Shown here in pieces: positions 1 through 5,965 of a stretch of 5,965 nt of DNA. Origin of the DNA: UBA8437 sp003445035 (GTDB taxonomy: Bacteria > Planctomycetota > Planctomycetia > Planctomycetales > Planctomycetaceae); assembly GCA_937901285.1 (NCBI GenBank), contig CALCHI010000097.1, forward strand, positions 1 through 5,965, read 5' to 3'. The notes under the pieces were generated by a model. It saw only the letters and a list, made by a program, of their open reading frames with translations. It made no database searches and was not told where the DNA came from. Position 1 is the stretch's first letter. Each line of letters begins with the position of its first letter. Made by a program: the position numbers and the translations under genes.

Positions 1-606
1 GGCATCCGGATCGAGTGGCTGGTCGACCAGCAACGCGGCCAGGAAGAACCAGCTGCCGAAGTGACGGTCCAGCAGCATGGTGTTTTTGCCGAACCAGCCG
101 ATCCCCGCCCGTCGTGCGAAGTCCCGTTCCAGCAGAGGTGCGGTGTCGACGATGCCCCGGGTGCGGCAGCCGGGCAGTTGTCCGTGTACGAAATCGGCCA
201 GTTCCGACAGTCGTTCTCTCAGCACGTCGTGGTAATCGCGGGTTCCGGTGGCGTAGCGGGCCACCCGGGCCGGGATGGCCGGGGATGGGGAGTCCTGCTC
301 GACGGATGTCTCTCCCATGCTCGCTTCGTTGGCCGAACGGTAGAGCATTCCCAGCATGATGAGGCTGGTCGAGCCGGGCAGGACGTTGTCCGGGTGGTCG
401 TACGCGTCGCGTCGACGTGACAGGTAGCCCATTTGCCCGTCGAAGCCCGCGTCGAGCCAGTTGCTGAAGTGATCGAGGCTCTCGGGCCGACCGGCCGGGG
501 CGATGCCGACCAGTTCGAATCCGATTCGCCGGGCCTCGGCGCGAATCGCCTCGGAAACGGCACTCCGGTCGACGGGCTCGCCGGGAGAGGGGAGAGAGGA
601 GTTCAC
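1..606 (-). CDS. queG: Epoxyqueuosine reductase QueG, N-terminal part (3' end beyond window)
   Basis: QueG is the cytoplasmic cobalamin- and [4Fe-4S]-dependent enzyme that reduces epoxyqueuosine to queuosine, the last step of queuosine synthesis at the wobble base of GUN-anticodon tRNAs. The frame is open from a GTG at 606 to the window edge, giving 202 residues of a protein usually about 350-400 long. Visible family signatures are an N-terminal segment reading RRIGFELVGIAPAG (26-39), ARYATGTRDYHDVL (116-129), VDTAPLLER (153-161, with Asp154 in the place of the catalytic acid), GWFGKNT (170-176) and GSWFFLAALLVD (184-195). The ferredoxin-like cysteine clusters and HEAT-like C-terminus would lie beyond base 1, so intactness cannot be judged. 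The GTG start is chosen because it overlaps the stop of the upstream oxygenase gene by four bases and gives a normal N-terminal length; no Shine-Dalgarno is seen. Family identity is firm; the start is likely. Confidence 0.93.
   Translation of the reverse strand, partial: MNSSLPSPGEPVDRSAVSEAIRAEARRIGFELVGIAPAGRPESLDHFSNWLDAGFDGQMGYLSRRRDAYDHPDNVLPGSTSLIMLGMLYRSANEASMGETSVEQDSPSPAIPARVARYATGTRDYHDVLRERLSELADFVHGQLPGCRTRGIVDTAPLLERDFARRAGIGWFGKNTMLLDRHFGSWFFLAALLVDQPLDPDA
603..606 (-). other. GTGA stop/start overlap between the oxygenase gene and queG
   Basis: Read on the minus strand, these four bases are GTGA: the TGA (605-603) ends the phytanoyl-CoA dioxygenase-family gene and the GTG (606-604) starts queG. 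No purine-rich ribosome site precedes it, so queG translation probably depends on ribosomes terminating on the upstream gene. The overlap is seen directly; coupling is inferred. Confidence 0.75.
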
Positions 607-1379
607 GACGGGGCCAACCGGGACAAATGGGCTCGCCCGTCGGCGAGCACCTGGTCGTCGGCGACGGTTTTCAGTGGCGTGTACTGCGGGTGACGGACCT
701 GTCGATAGGGGTTGTTGCGAGCGGCGTTGTAACAGCAGATCAACGCCCACCGCGGGTCGGGCGTGGTGTTGGCGTCGGAGCGGTGCAGCAGATTGCAGTG
801 GAAGAAAATGGCGTCGCCGGGATCCAGGGTCACGTGGACCGTCTCGAGTTGCTGCTCGATGGCGGCGACACGTTCGGGATCGGCTCCGGTCTGATCGCCC
901 TTGATCCCGTGTTCGATCCGTCCCATGCGGTGTGAACCGGCCAGTACCTGCAGGCAGCCGTTGTCCCGAGTGGCCGGATCGACGGCGATCAGGCAACTGG
1001 CCAGCAGGGGGTAGAGGCAGGCGTAGTCGTACCAGTAGCCGTAGTCCTGGTGCCAGGCCCAGGCGCCGGCGGTCTGGCGGTCCTTGAAGATCAGCTTGTG
1101 GTGATAATGGTAGACCTCGCCACCGAGCAGTTGCTCCATCACCGAGACGATTCGCCGGCTGCGGGAGATCGTGCTGTAGATGTCGTCTTCGAGTTCATTG
1201 CGGACCCGCAATGACACGGCCCGGCCCTCGCCGTCGTCGCGGACCGAGGCGTCGGCTCGCAACCGGATATCGGCGCGGGCGATCTGCCCCAGCAGTTCGA
1301 CTTCCTCGGCCGTCAACAGTTCCCGGGTGATGAAGAACCCGTCCCGGTCCCAGGCGGTCTGCTGATCGGTGTCGGTCAT
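603..1379 (-). CDS. Phytanoyl-CoA dioxygenase (PhyH) family Fe(II)/2-oxoglutarate oxygenase
   Basis: This 258-residue cytoplasmic protein is a complete PhyH-family oxygenase, a class that couples 2-oxoglutarate decarboxylation to hydroxylation of small substrates. Seen in the sequence: a typical N-terminus (DRDGFFITRELLTAEEV, 11-27); the metal motif HxD within AWAWHQDYGYWYDY (His110, Asp112); the NGCLQVLAGSH strand (140-150); GDAIFFHCNLLHRSDAN (188-204) with distal ligand His199; and Arg210, placed to bind the 2-oxoglutarate carboxylate. All catalytic residues are present. The ATG at 1379 is chosen because the open frame above it only shadows the dehydrogenase gene and homology starts right after this Met. 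It begins 23 bases after the dehydrogenase stop with only a weak GGAT-like upstream sequence, and its stop overlaps queG. There is no signal peptide. The substrate cannot be read from sequence: family members act on lipids, ectoine, sugars and secondary metabolites, so no gene symbol is given. Confidence 0.93.
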   Translation of the reverse strand: MTDTDQQTAWDRDGFFITRELLTAEEVELLGQIARADIRLRADASVRDDGEGRAVSLRVRNELEDDIYSTISRSRRIVSVMEQLLGGEVYHYHHKLIFKDRQTAGAWAWHQDYGYWYDYACLYPLLASCLIAVDPATRDNGCLQVLAGSHRMGRIEHGIKGDQTGADPERVAAIEQQLETVHVTLDPGDAIFFHCNLLHRSDANTTPDPRWALICCYNAARNNPYRQVRHPQYTPLKTVADDQVLADGRAHLSRLAPS

Positions 1380-1402
1380 CGCGCGAGGATCCGTATCGAG
1401 TG

Positions 1403-2722
1403 CTAGGCCTTGCGGATCTTCTCGCGACCCTCGGTCACGTTGCCAGTGGCGTTTCGGGTGTCGACGATCAGCCGCGCGTGGCGGACGACGAAGTCGTAGT
1501 CGTAGGCGGTGTGATCGGTGGCGATCAGCACGCAGTCCTGCGACGCAAGAAACTCGGGTGTCAGTTCGCTGCTCGAGAGATCGGGCACGTCGTGGTGTCT
1601 CATCGACGGCAACACGGGGATGTGCGGGTCGTTGTAGGTCAGTTCGACCCCCTGGTCTCGCAGCAGGTCCATCAGCACGAACGAGGGACTTTCTCGCGGA
1701 TCGTCCACGTCCTTCTTGTAGGCCATACCCAGCAGGCAGATCCGGCTGCCCTGCAGCGACTTGCCCTCTTCGCCCAGAAACTCCGTCAGGCGGCTGACGA
1801 CGTAGGTGGGCATCGCCGAGTTGACTTCCCCGGCGAGCTCGATGAACCGAGTGGTCATCCCCTGCTGTCGAGCCAGCCAACTGAGGTAGAAGGGGTCAAT
1901 CGGGATGCAGTGTCCGCCCAGTCCGGGGCCGGGGTAGAACGCCTGGAAGCCGAAGGGCTTGGTCTTGGCCGCATTGACGACGTCCCAGATGTCGATGTCC
2001 ATCCGGTCCAGCAGTGTCTTGAGTTCGTTGACCAGGGCGATGTTGACGGCCCGGTAGGTGTTCTCGAGGATCTTGCAGGCCTCAGCCACCTCGGGGCTGC
2101 CCACCGGAACCACCTGCACGATCGCTTGTTCGTAAAGCGCTGCGGCCACCTGGCCGCTGGGCTCGTCAATTCCGCCGACGACCTTGGGGATGCCGGCGGC
2201 CGAATAGTCCGGGTTGCCCGGATCCTCGCGTTCTGGGCTGTAGGCCAGGAAGTAGTCGCTGCCGACCGTCAGGCCGCTTTCGGCCAGCAAGGGCAGCACG
2301 ACATTGCGGGTGGTCGTCGGGTAGGTGGTGCTTTCCAGGACCACCAGTTGGCCGGGCCGCAGCGTGGCAGCGATCGTCCGGGCCGTGCCCTCGACGTACT
2401 GCAGGTCCGGGTCACGGTTTTCCGAGAGCGGTGTGGGGACGCAGATCAGCAGCGCGTCGGCTTCGCTCATCCGTGCCTGGTCACAGGTCGCCTCGAATTG
2501 CCCGGCATTCAGCCAGCCCGAGACCGTCTCGGAGCTGATGTGCTTGATGTAGCTCTCGCCGGCGGCTAGCCGATCGACCTTGTCCTGGTCGACGTCGAAG
2601 CCCAGGACGGTGAATCCGGCGTTGATGAACGCGTTGGCCAGCGGAAGCCCGACGTAGCCAAGACCGATGATGCCGATCCGGGCCGACTTGTCCTGGATGG
2701 CGGCGTGGAGAGACTGCTGCAC
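1403..2722 (-). CDS. wbpA: Nucleotide-sugar 6-dehydrogenase, WbpA-like (probable UDP-N-acetylglucosamine 6-dehydrogenase)
   Basis: This 439-residue, full-length cytoplasmic member of the UDP-glucose/GDP-mannose dehydrogenase family carries out two successive NAD-dependent oxidations of the sugar C6 to a uronic acid, supplying activated sugars for polysaccharide or O-antigen-like glycans. Visible: the N-terminal Rossmann motif GIIGLGYVGLP (17-27) with FDVD (42-45); CVPTPL (94-99); STTYPTTT (131-138); YSPEREDPGN (161-170); central helix EACKILENTYRAVN (214-227) with Lys217 and Asn221; GPGLGGHCIPIDP (265-277) with catalytic Cys272 and Asp276; and the C-terminal domain with GMAYKKDVDDPRESPS (332-347), including Arg343. 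The SPEREDPGN and GGHCIPIDPFYL signatures favour the WbpA branch over classic UDP-glucose dehydrogenase, but substrate is inferred. The start is GTG at 2722, since the frame holds no ATG between the upstream in-frame TGA (2776-2774) and the Rossmann motif. No Shine-Dalgarno is seen. Glycosyltransferases and epimerases that would normally accompany it are absent from the window. Confidence 0.92.
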   Translation of the reverse strand: MQQSLHAAIQDKSARIGIIGLGYVGLPLANAFINAGFTVLGFDVDQDKVDRLAAGESYIKHISSETVSGWLNAGQFEATCDQARMSEADALLICVPTPLSENRDPDLQYVEGTARTIAATLRPGQLVVLESTTYPTTTRNVVLPLLAESGLTVGSDYFLAYSPEREDPGNPDYSAAGIPKVVGGIDEPSGQVAAALYEQAIVQVVPVGSPEVAEACKILENTYRAVNIALVNELKTLLDRMDIDIWDVVNAAKTKPFGFQAFYPGPGLGGHCIPIDPFYLSWLARQQGMTTRFIELAGEVNSAMPTYVVSRLTEFLGEEGKSLQGSRICLLGMAYKKDVDDPRESPSFVLMDLLRDQGVELTYNDPHIPVLPSMRHHDVPDLSSSELTPEFLASQDCVLIATDHTAYDYDFVVRHARLIVDTRNATGNVTEGREKIRKA

Positions 2723-2773
2723 GGGGGAGGGTTTCCGGGGCTCGTCGCGGACAACACCAGGTCGGGGGACGCC
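2723..2773 (-). other. 51-base spacer between the PPC-protein gene and the dehydrogenase gene
   Basis: This is the longest non-coding stretch in the window and marks the switch from the exported-protein genes to the cytoplasmic enzymes. It ends in a C-rich run (CCCTCCCCC) directly before the GTG start, so there is no ribosome-binding purine tract. I found no convincing -35/-10 pair and no hairpin followed by a T-run. It may be simple operon spacing or may hold a promoter not recognisable by eye. Confidence 0.5.
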
Positions 2774-4879
2774 TCAGGGCTTGGCAACCGTCACCATCAG
2801 TGGTGGGCTGCTGAAAGTGGCTTTCATCACGAAGTTGATCGAGATGTTGGCCATGACCGAGACCTGCTGCATCTTGACCGGCGGGGCGTCCTTGGCTGCC
2901 TTGAGTACGATCTGGCCCTGGCTGGCCTTGCCGGTGATCAGTGTCTTGCTGGCCCCCGCGTCGATTGTGACCCCCTTGGGTAACGCGTTGCCATAGACGG
3001 TGCCCAGGTGCTGGAACAGCACGTCGAGGGTGACGTTCTTGGTGAACCCGGGAGCGCGTTCGAAGTTGACCTTGATCGTGGTCGAACCGCCCGGCTTGAG
3101 GGTCACGGCCAGGGTGCTCAACTGGATCGATCGGATGTCAGAGCGTTCGCCGACGTTGACGGCATGGGTGTTGACCGGCCAGTGGTTGCGTCCGCCGCCG
3201 GGCATGTAGGTTTCCTGCATCGGTCGGGCGATGTCGGTCAGGGGTGGTCCGGGCGGTGACTTGGCCGTCTGGATCTCGGTGCCGGTGACGGAGATGTTGG
3301 AGATCGCCGGCTTGGCGTCGGCGTTGGCGCTGAGGATGATGCACCCGTCGGTGCCGTTGGCGAGGATTCGGCCGCAGCGGGCGATGACTCCCGGCGGAAG
3401 GTGGTCAACGGCCAGGTCGATCGCACCGGCGAACCCGTTGTGACGCTCGGAACGGACGAAGATCACTCCGTGCGTGGCCGGGGTGAGTTGGGTCTTGTCC
3501 GAGTCGAGGAACAGTTCGAAGTACGGCACCGCCTTGGTGGTGCGGACGGCGTAGACATGGCGGGGGCCGCCCCGCAGGTGCACGTCACGGATCTCGATCA
3601 CGTACTTGCCGTCGGCCGGGACAGTGAAATTTTCGACCTGCGAGTCCTGGGTCAGTCGCTTCAGGCGGCGGAAGTCGTCGTTGAGCGAGAGTTGCTTGCC
3701 GGTGGCATCGAGAATTCTCAGGTGCGGGTCCAGGGCACTGCCGGCCCTCCGTGCCACCACCTCGAAGGTGTACTTCTCGCCCTTTTTGGCCTCGAAGACA
3801 TAGCAGTCGATGTCCGATTCGGACTCGATCCGTCCGCTGATCGTCGAGGGGACGGCGACTGCCTGGGCGGACTTCACGTCGTTGTTTCCGGCGCCGCCCT
3901 CGACGGCCGTTGGCAGAGAACTGGCGACCACCCGCACGGGGTTGCTGGGTCCTGACGCCAGGGCCAGCCGCTGCCAGGACTGTCCGGTCGGGATGTCGGC
4001 CGGCAGGTTGATCTTCAGCGTGCCGACCGTGGCCAGGTGATGTCCCACGGGGGCCAGCGTGACGTCGCGGCCCAGGGCGACTGCCAGCGGATGGATGGTC
4101 TCCACGACCGGCCGGCTGTGCGATTCGATCGAGTACTGCCAGTGGCTGTTGCCCTGGTACCGGACATCACGGATTTCCAGGGTGTATTCGCCATCGGCCG
4201 GCGCGGTGGTGGCCAGGAACGGGTCGGCGAAGTGGTAATTGTCCGAAGAAGCCAGTGTGCTGCCGGTGGCGGACCGCAGGGTGAGAATCGGGTCGACGTG
4301 TTTCTGGAGATCGTGGATACGGTCCTGCAGTCGTTGCGAACGAACGTGAAAGGAAAGCGGCTGGCCTTTCCTGGCGGTGAACTTGAAGACGTCAACGTCC
4401 TCGGCCTTCTCGATCGCCCCGCAGATGGTCGCTGGCAGCGTGATCGCCTGGGCCTTGGCGGCCGAGTCGTTGTTGCCGGTCTCGGAAACGACCTTGTCCC
4501 GGACGATCACGATCTGGCCGACGGTGCTGGCCCCTCGAGGAGTCGCCAGTCGGAAATCACGGACACCCGGCTGGGCATCGGGAGCGATGGTGAACTTCAG
4601 CTTCAGGGTCGTCAGGTTGGGCGTCTTGCCGTCCTTGGGCTTGGCGACCGGTACGATCTCGGCAGTGACGCCGCGGCCGGTGACCAGCACCTTGTGAGCC
4701 CCGTAGAGGTTGTAACGGGAACTGATGGTGTGCTCGGAGGTTTGCCCGACCTGGGCGGCAACCGGCTTGAGCCCCATCAGCATCGGATACTGGGCCACCG
4801 CGGCCGGCGGCAACGCGGCGACCGTCAGCAGGATGGTGGCGAATCCGAAGATCACCTGGAGTGGGCGGTGGTGGAACAT
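2774..4879 (-). CDS. Secreted PPC-domain protein with duplicated TIG-like + PPC units
   Basis: This 701-residue protein is predicted to be exported. An N-terminal signal peptide has a short basic start, a hydrophobic core (VIFGFATILLTVAALP) and an AVA cleavage site before Gln30. After it come a TIG/IPT-like beta domain (about 32-130), a PPC (bacterial pre-peptidase C-terminal) domain (about 135-253), a second TIG-like stretch (about 258-325), a second PPC domain (about 331-448) and a C-terminal region (450-701) resembling Ig-like beta domains. Both PPC copies have GNND, PADG-Y and EIRDV motifs. No protease catalytic motif or other enzyme signature is visible, so it is probably a binding or structural envelope protein, despite relatives often being labelled as proteinases. 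The start is the ATG at 4879; an in-frame TTG at 4909 would add ten residues, overlap the upstream gene and weaken the signal peptide. It starts 19 bases after the PSCyt2/PSD1 gene, so the two are probably co-transcribed. Exact function is unknown. Confidence 0.9.
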   Translation of the reverse strand: MFHHRPLQVIFGFATILLTVAALPPAAVAQYPMLMGLKPVAAQVGQTSEHTISSRYNLYGAHKVLVTGRGVTAEIVPVAKPKDGKTPNLTTLKLKFTIAPDAQPGVRDFRLATPRGASTVGQIVIVRDKVVSETGNNDSAAKAQAITLPATICGAIEKAEDVDVFKFTARKGQPLSFHVRSQRLQDRIHDLQKHVDPILTLRSATGSTLASSDNYHFADPFLATTAPADGEYTLEIRDVRYQGNSHWQYSIESHSRPVVETIHPLAVALGRDVTLAPVGHHLATVGTLKINLPADIPTGQSWQRLALASGPSNPVRVVASSLPTAVEGGAGNNDVKSAQAVAVPSTISGRIESESDIDCYVFEAKKGEKYTFEVVARRAGSALDPHLRILDATGKQLSLNDDFRRLKRLTQDSQVENFTVPADGKYVIEIRDVHLRGGPRHVYAVRTTKAVPYFELFLDSDKTQLTPATHGVIFVRSERHNGFAGAIDLAVDHLPPGVIARCGRILANGTDGCIILSANADAKPAISNISVTGTEIQTAKSPPGPPLTDIARPMQETYMPGGGRNHWPVNTHAVNVGERSDIRSIQLSTLAVTLKPGGSTTIKVNFERAPGFTKNVTLDVLFQHLGTVYGNALPKGVTIDAGASKTLITGKASQGQIVLKAAKDAPPVKMQQVSVMANISINFVMKATFSSPPLMVTVAKP
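4793..4879 (-). other. Signal-peptide coding segment of the PPC-domain protein
   Basis: Residues 1-29 have a polar start with two His and one Arg, a hydrophobic core rich in I, F, A, L, T and V, then PPAAVA before Gln30, which fits a type I signal peptidase site (A-x-A). There is no lipobox cysteine and no twin-arginine motif, so Sec export followed by release or wall association is inferred. Confidence 0.8.
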
Positions 4880-4898
4880 GTTGGAAGAGCTTTCGGTG

Positions 4899-5965
4899 TC
4901 AATGGACAAACAGGAACTGCTTCGAGTTGAGCAGCGCCCAGAGCAGGTCCTCGTAGCATTCCTTGGGACTGGGGCTGGCGGACAGGAACTCGCGGCACGC
5001 CGCCTGTTCCTCGGCCGACGGCCGCCGGGCCAGGGTGGCCAGGTACAGTTCCTCGACGATTTTCTCGTGGGTCGACTTGGCCGTCAGCAACTTGCCGACA
5101 CGCCCGTTCTTGGCGGCCACCTTCGAAGCGATGGTGTCTCCGTTGAGCGTGTGCAGGGCCTGGGCGAGGTTTTCGTCGCTGGACCGTTCGCATTCGCAGA
5201 CGCTGGCCCGCTTGGGCTTGGCGAAGGTCTTGAGGAAGTAGTTCGAGTAGAAGTCGCCGGCATCGGGCAACTCGATCGCCCGGGTGCCCAGCGGCAGGCT
5301 CTTGAATTTCGTCTTCACGCCGGTGGCCTCGTCGACGGCGTCCAGCAACGGCTCGGCCGCCAGCCGCTTGACCCGGTAGTAGCTGTAGAACCGCGTGTCG
5401 CCGGCGTTGGCCTTGGTGGGTTGCGAGCGGAGCTGGTAAAGGCGGCTGGAAACGATGGCCCGCAGCAGGGACTTGAGATCGTAGTTGCTCTCGACGAAGT
5501 GCTTCGAAAGAGCATTCATCAGGGCGACGTTGGTGGGCGGGTTGGTTGAGCGAAGATCATCGACGGGCTCGACCAGGCCACGGCCCAGCAGGTAGCTGAC
5601 GTAGCGGTTGACGACGTTTTGCGAGAAGAACTCGTTCTGCTTGCTGGTCAGCCACTTGGCCAGCGGGATGCGGAGATCCAGCGGATGCTCGACCGGTTTG
5701 CCGTCCAGTGGCGTGGCCTTGCCGGTGGCGCCCGCCTTGACCACCACGACCGACTCGCCTCCGAACAGGCCGAACTCCTCGCTCCGCTTGGTGCTCACGC
5801 TCTTGAAGAAGGCGGCGAAGCCGTTGTAGTCGCCCTGGCTGTACTTCTCGAAGGGGTGATGGTGGCACTTGGCACATTCGAGCCGGATGCCCAGGAAGAG
5901 CTGTGCGGTTGATTCGGTCAGGTCGTTGGCGTTGCTGTTGATGCGGAAGTAGTTGGCCGGTCCGG
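4899..5965 (-). CDS. PSCyt2/PSD1 (DUF1549-DUF1553) planctomycete cytochrome-like protein, C-terminal part
   Basis: The frame is open from the window edge to a TGA at 4901-4899, giving 354 C-terminal residues of a protein whose full-length relatives are usually 700-1,100 residues. The first 55 or so residues are the end of DUF1549 (PSCyt2): PANYFRINSNANDLTE, then CAKCHHHPFEKY holding a CxxCH haem-type motif (visible residues 30-34) and DYNGFAAFF. DUF1553 (PSD1) follows from about residue 93 to the end, with LAKWLTSKQNEFFSQNVVNR, LLGRGLVEPVDDLRSTNPPTN, YDLKSLLRAIVSSRLYQ, RRLAAEPLLDA-like KRLAAEPLLDAVDEATG, the CECER motif (256-260), LAQALHTLNGD and the family-typical ending LLWALLNSKQFLFVH. Full-length relatives often carry a signal peptide and a PSCyt1 cytochrome c domain at the N-terminus; neither can be checked here. 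An internal GTG at 5798 is not the start, because homology runs on upstream. Export and a c-type haem are inferred; biochemical function is unproven. Confidence 0.93.
   Translation of the reverse strand, partial: GPANYFRINSNANDLTESTAQLFLGIRLECAKCHHHPFEKYSQGDYNGFAAFFKSVSTKRSEEFGLFGGESVVVVKAGATGKATPLDGKPVEHPLDLRIPLAKWLTSKQNEFFSQNVVNRYVSYLLGRGLVEPVDDLRSTNPPTNVALMNALSKHFVESNYDLKSLLRAIVSSRLYQLRSQPTKANAGDTRFYSYYRVKRLAAEPLLDAVDEATGVKTKFKSLPLGTRAIELPDAGDFYSNYFLKTFAKPKRASVCECERSSDENLAQALHTLNGDTIASKVAAKNGRVGKLLTAKSTHEKIVEELYLATLARRPSAEEQAACREFLSASPSPKECYEDLLWALLNSKQFLFVH
5862..5876 (-). other. CxxCH haem-type motif codons in the PSCyt2 segment
   Basis: These five codons encode C-A-K-C-H, followed by HHPF, at the conserved end of the DUF1549 region. 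CxxCH is the covalent attachment signature of c-type haem, and this family was named planctomycete cytochrome for such motifs. Haem loading of this particular site is an inference; the three consecutive histidines could instead point to metal binding. Confidence 0.7.

Noticed and set aside
15..693. Several plus-strand and alternative minus-strand frames of 80-130 codons over queG
   Set aside because: All overlap the frame carrying the QueG signatures and show arginine/proline/serine-rich shadow composition.
1380..1880. N-terminal extension of the PhyH-family gene to 1880 (425 residues)
   Set aside because: The extra 167 residues are an out-of-frame reading of the dehydrogenase gene and are arginine-rich and low in homology; family homology begins at the ATG at 1379.
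1400..2569. A 389-codon open frame on the plus strand, antisense to the dehydrogenase gene
   Set aside because: The minus strand encodes an unmistakable full-length dehydrogenase here. The plus-strand product is rich in D, H, V, G and L with no recognisable domain, as expected from the complement of GC-rich codons.
2774..4879. Calling the PPC-domain protein a serine protease
   Set aside because: PPC domains often flank proteases, but no catalytic triad motif such as GTSMA-type or GDSGG-type is present; the sequence is beta-domain modules throughout.
4880..4909. TTG start for the PPC-protein at 4909
   Set aside because: It would overlap the previous gene by 11 bases and put a charged, polar stretch before the signal peptide; the ATG at 4879 gives a standard one.
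4037..4930. A 297-codon open frame on the plus strand, antisense to the PPC-protein gene
   Set aside because: It is the complement of conserved PPC and signal-peptide codons and has no domain or start-site support.
4899..5798. DUF1553 protein as a complete 299-residue gene starting at 5798
   Set aside because: The frame stays open to the window edge and the upstream residues match the end of DUF1549 including CxxCH, so the GTG at 5798 is internal.
1..5965. Search for tRNA or rRNA genes, CRISPR arrays, insertion sequences, direct-repeat attachment sites or intrinsic terminators
   Set aside because: Coding sequence fills nearly the whole window; I saw no regularly spaced repeats, transposase motifs, cloverleaf-like segments or GC hairpins followed by T-runs.

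Overview
The window carries five protein-coding genes, all on the minus strand and packed with little or no spacing, so transcription runs from high to low coordinates. The sequence is GC-rich. A protein combining the C-terminal part of PSCyt2 (DUF1549) with PSD1 (DUF1553), families expanded in Planctomycetota, sits beside an exported PPC-domain protein. Weak or absent Shine-Dalgarno sequences and two GTG starts also fit. A planctomycete chromosome is therefore the best reading; genus cannot be told.

Layout in transcription order. (1) 5965-4899: the C-terminal 354 residues of a PSCyt2/PSD1 protein with a CxxCH haem-type motif; its N-terminus lies outside the window. (2) 4879-2774: a secreted multi-domain beta-sandwich protein with a signal peptide and two copies of a [TIG-like + PPC] unit, starting 19 bases after gene 1. 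(3) A 51-base spacer, then 2722-1403: a complete nucleotide-sugar 6-dehydrogenase, most like WbpA-type UDP-N-acetylglucosamine dehydrogenases. (4) 1379-603: a phytanoyl-CoA dioxygenase-family Fe(II)/2-oxoglutarate oxygenase, starting 23 bases after gene 3. (5) 606-1: the N-terminal 202 residues of epoxyqueuosine reductase QueG, whose GTG start overlaps the stop of gene 4 by four bases; its C-terminus lies outside the window.

Functionally there seem to be two modules. Genes 1 and 2 form an exported or cell-envelope pair typical of Planctomycetota, of unproven function. Genes 3-5 are cytoplasmic enzymes (sugar-nucleotide oxidation, an unassigned hydroxylase, tRNA queuosine synthesis) that look co-transcribed but share no obvious pathway. 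No gap exceeds 51 bases. I see no RNA gene, CRISPR array, insertion sequence, attachment site or clear terminator. I do not see a convincing new defence or mobile system; the most interesting points are the gene 1-2 pair, the internal duplication in gene 2, and the mixed make-up of genes 3-5.
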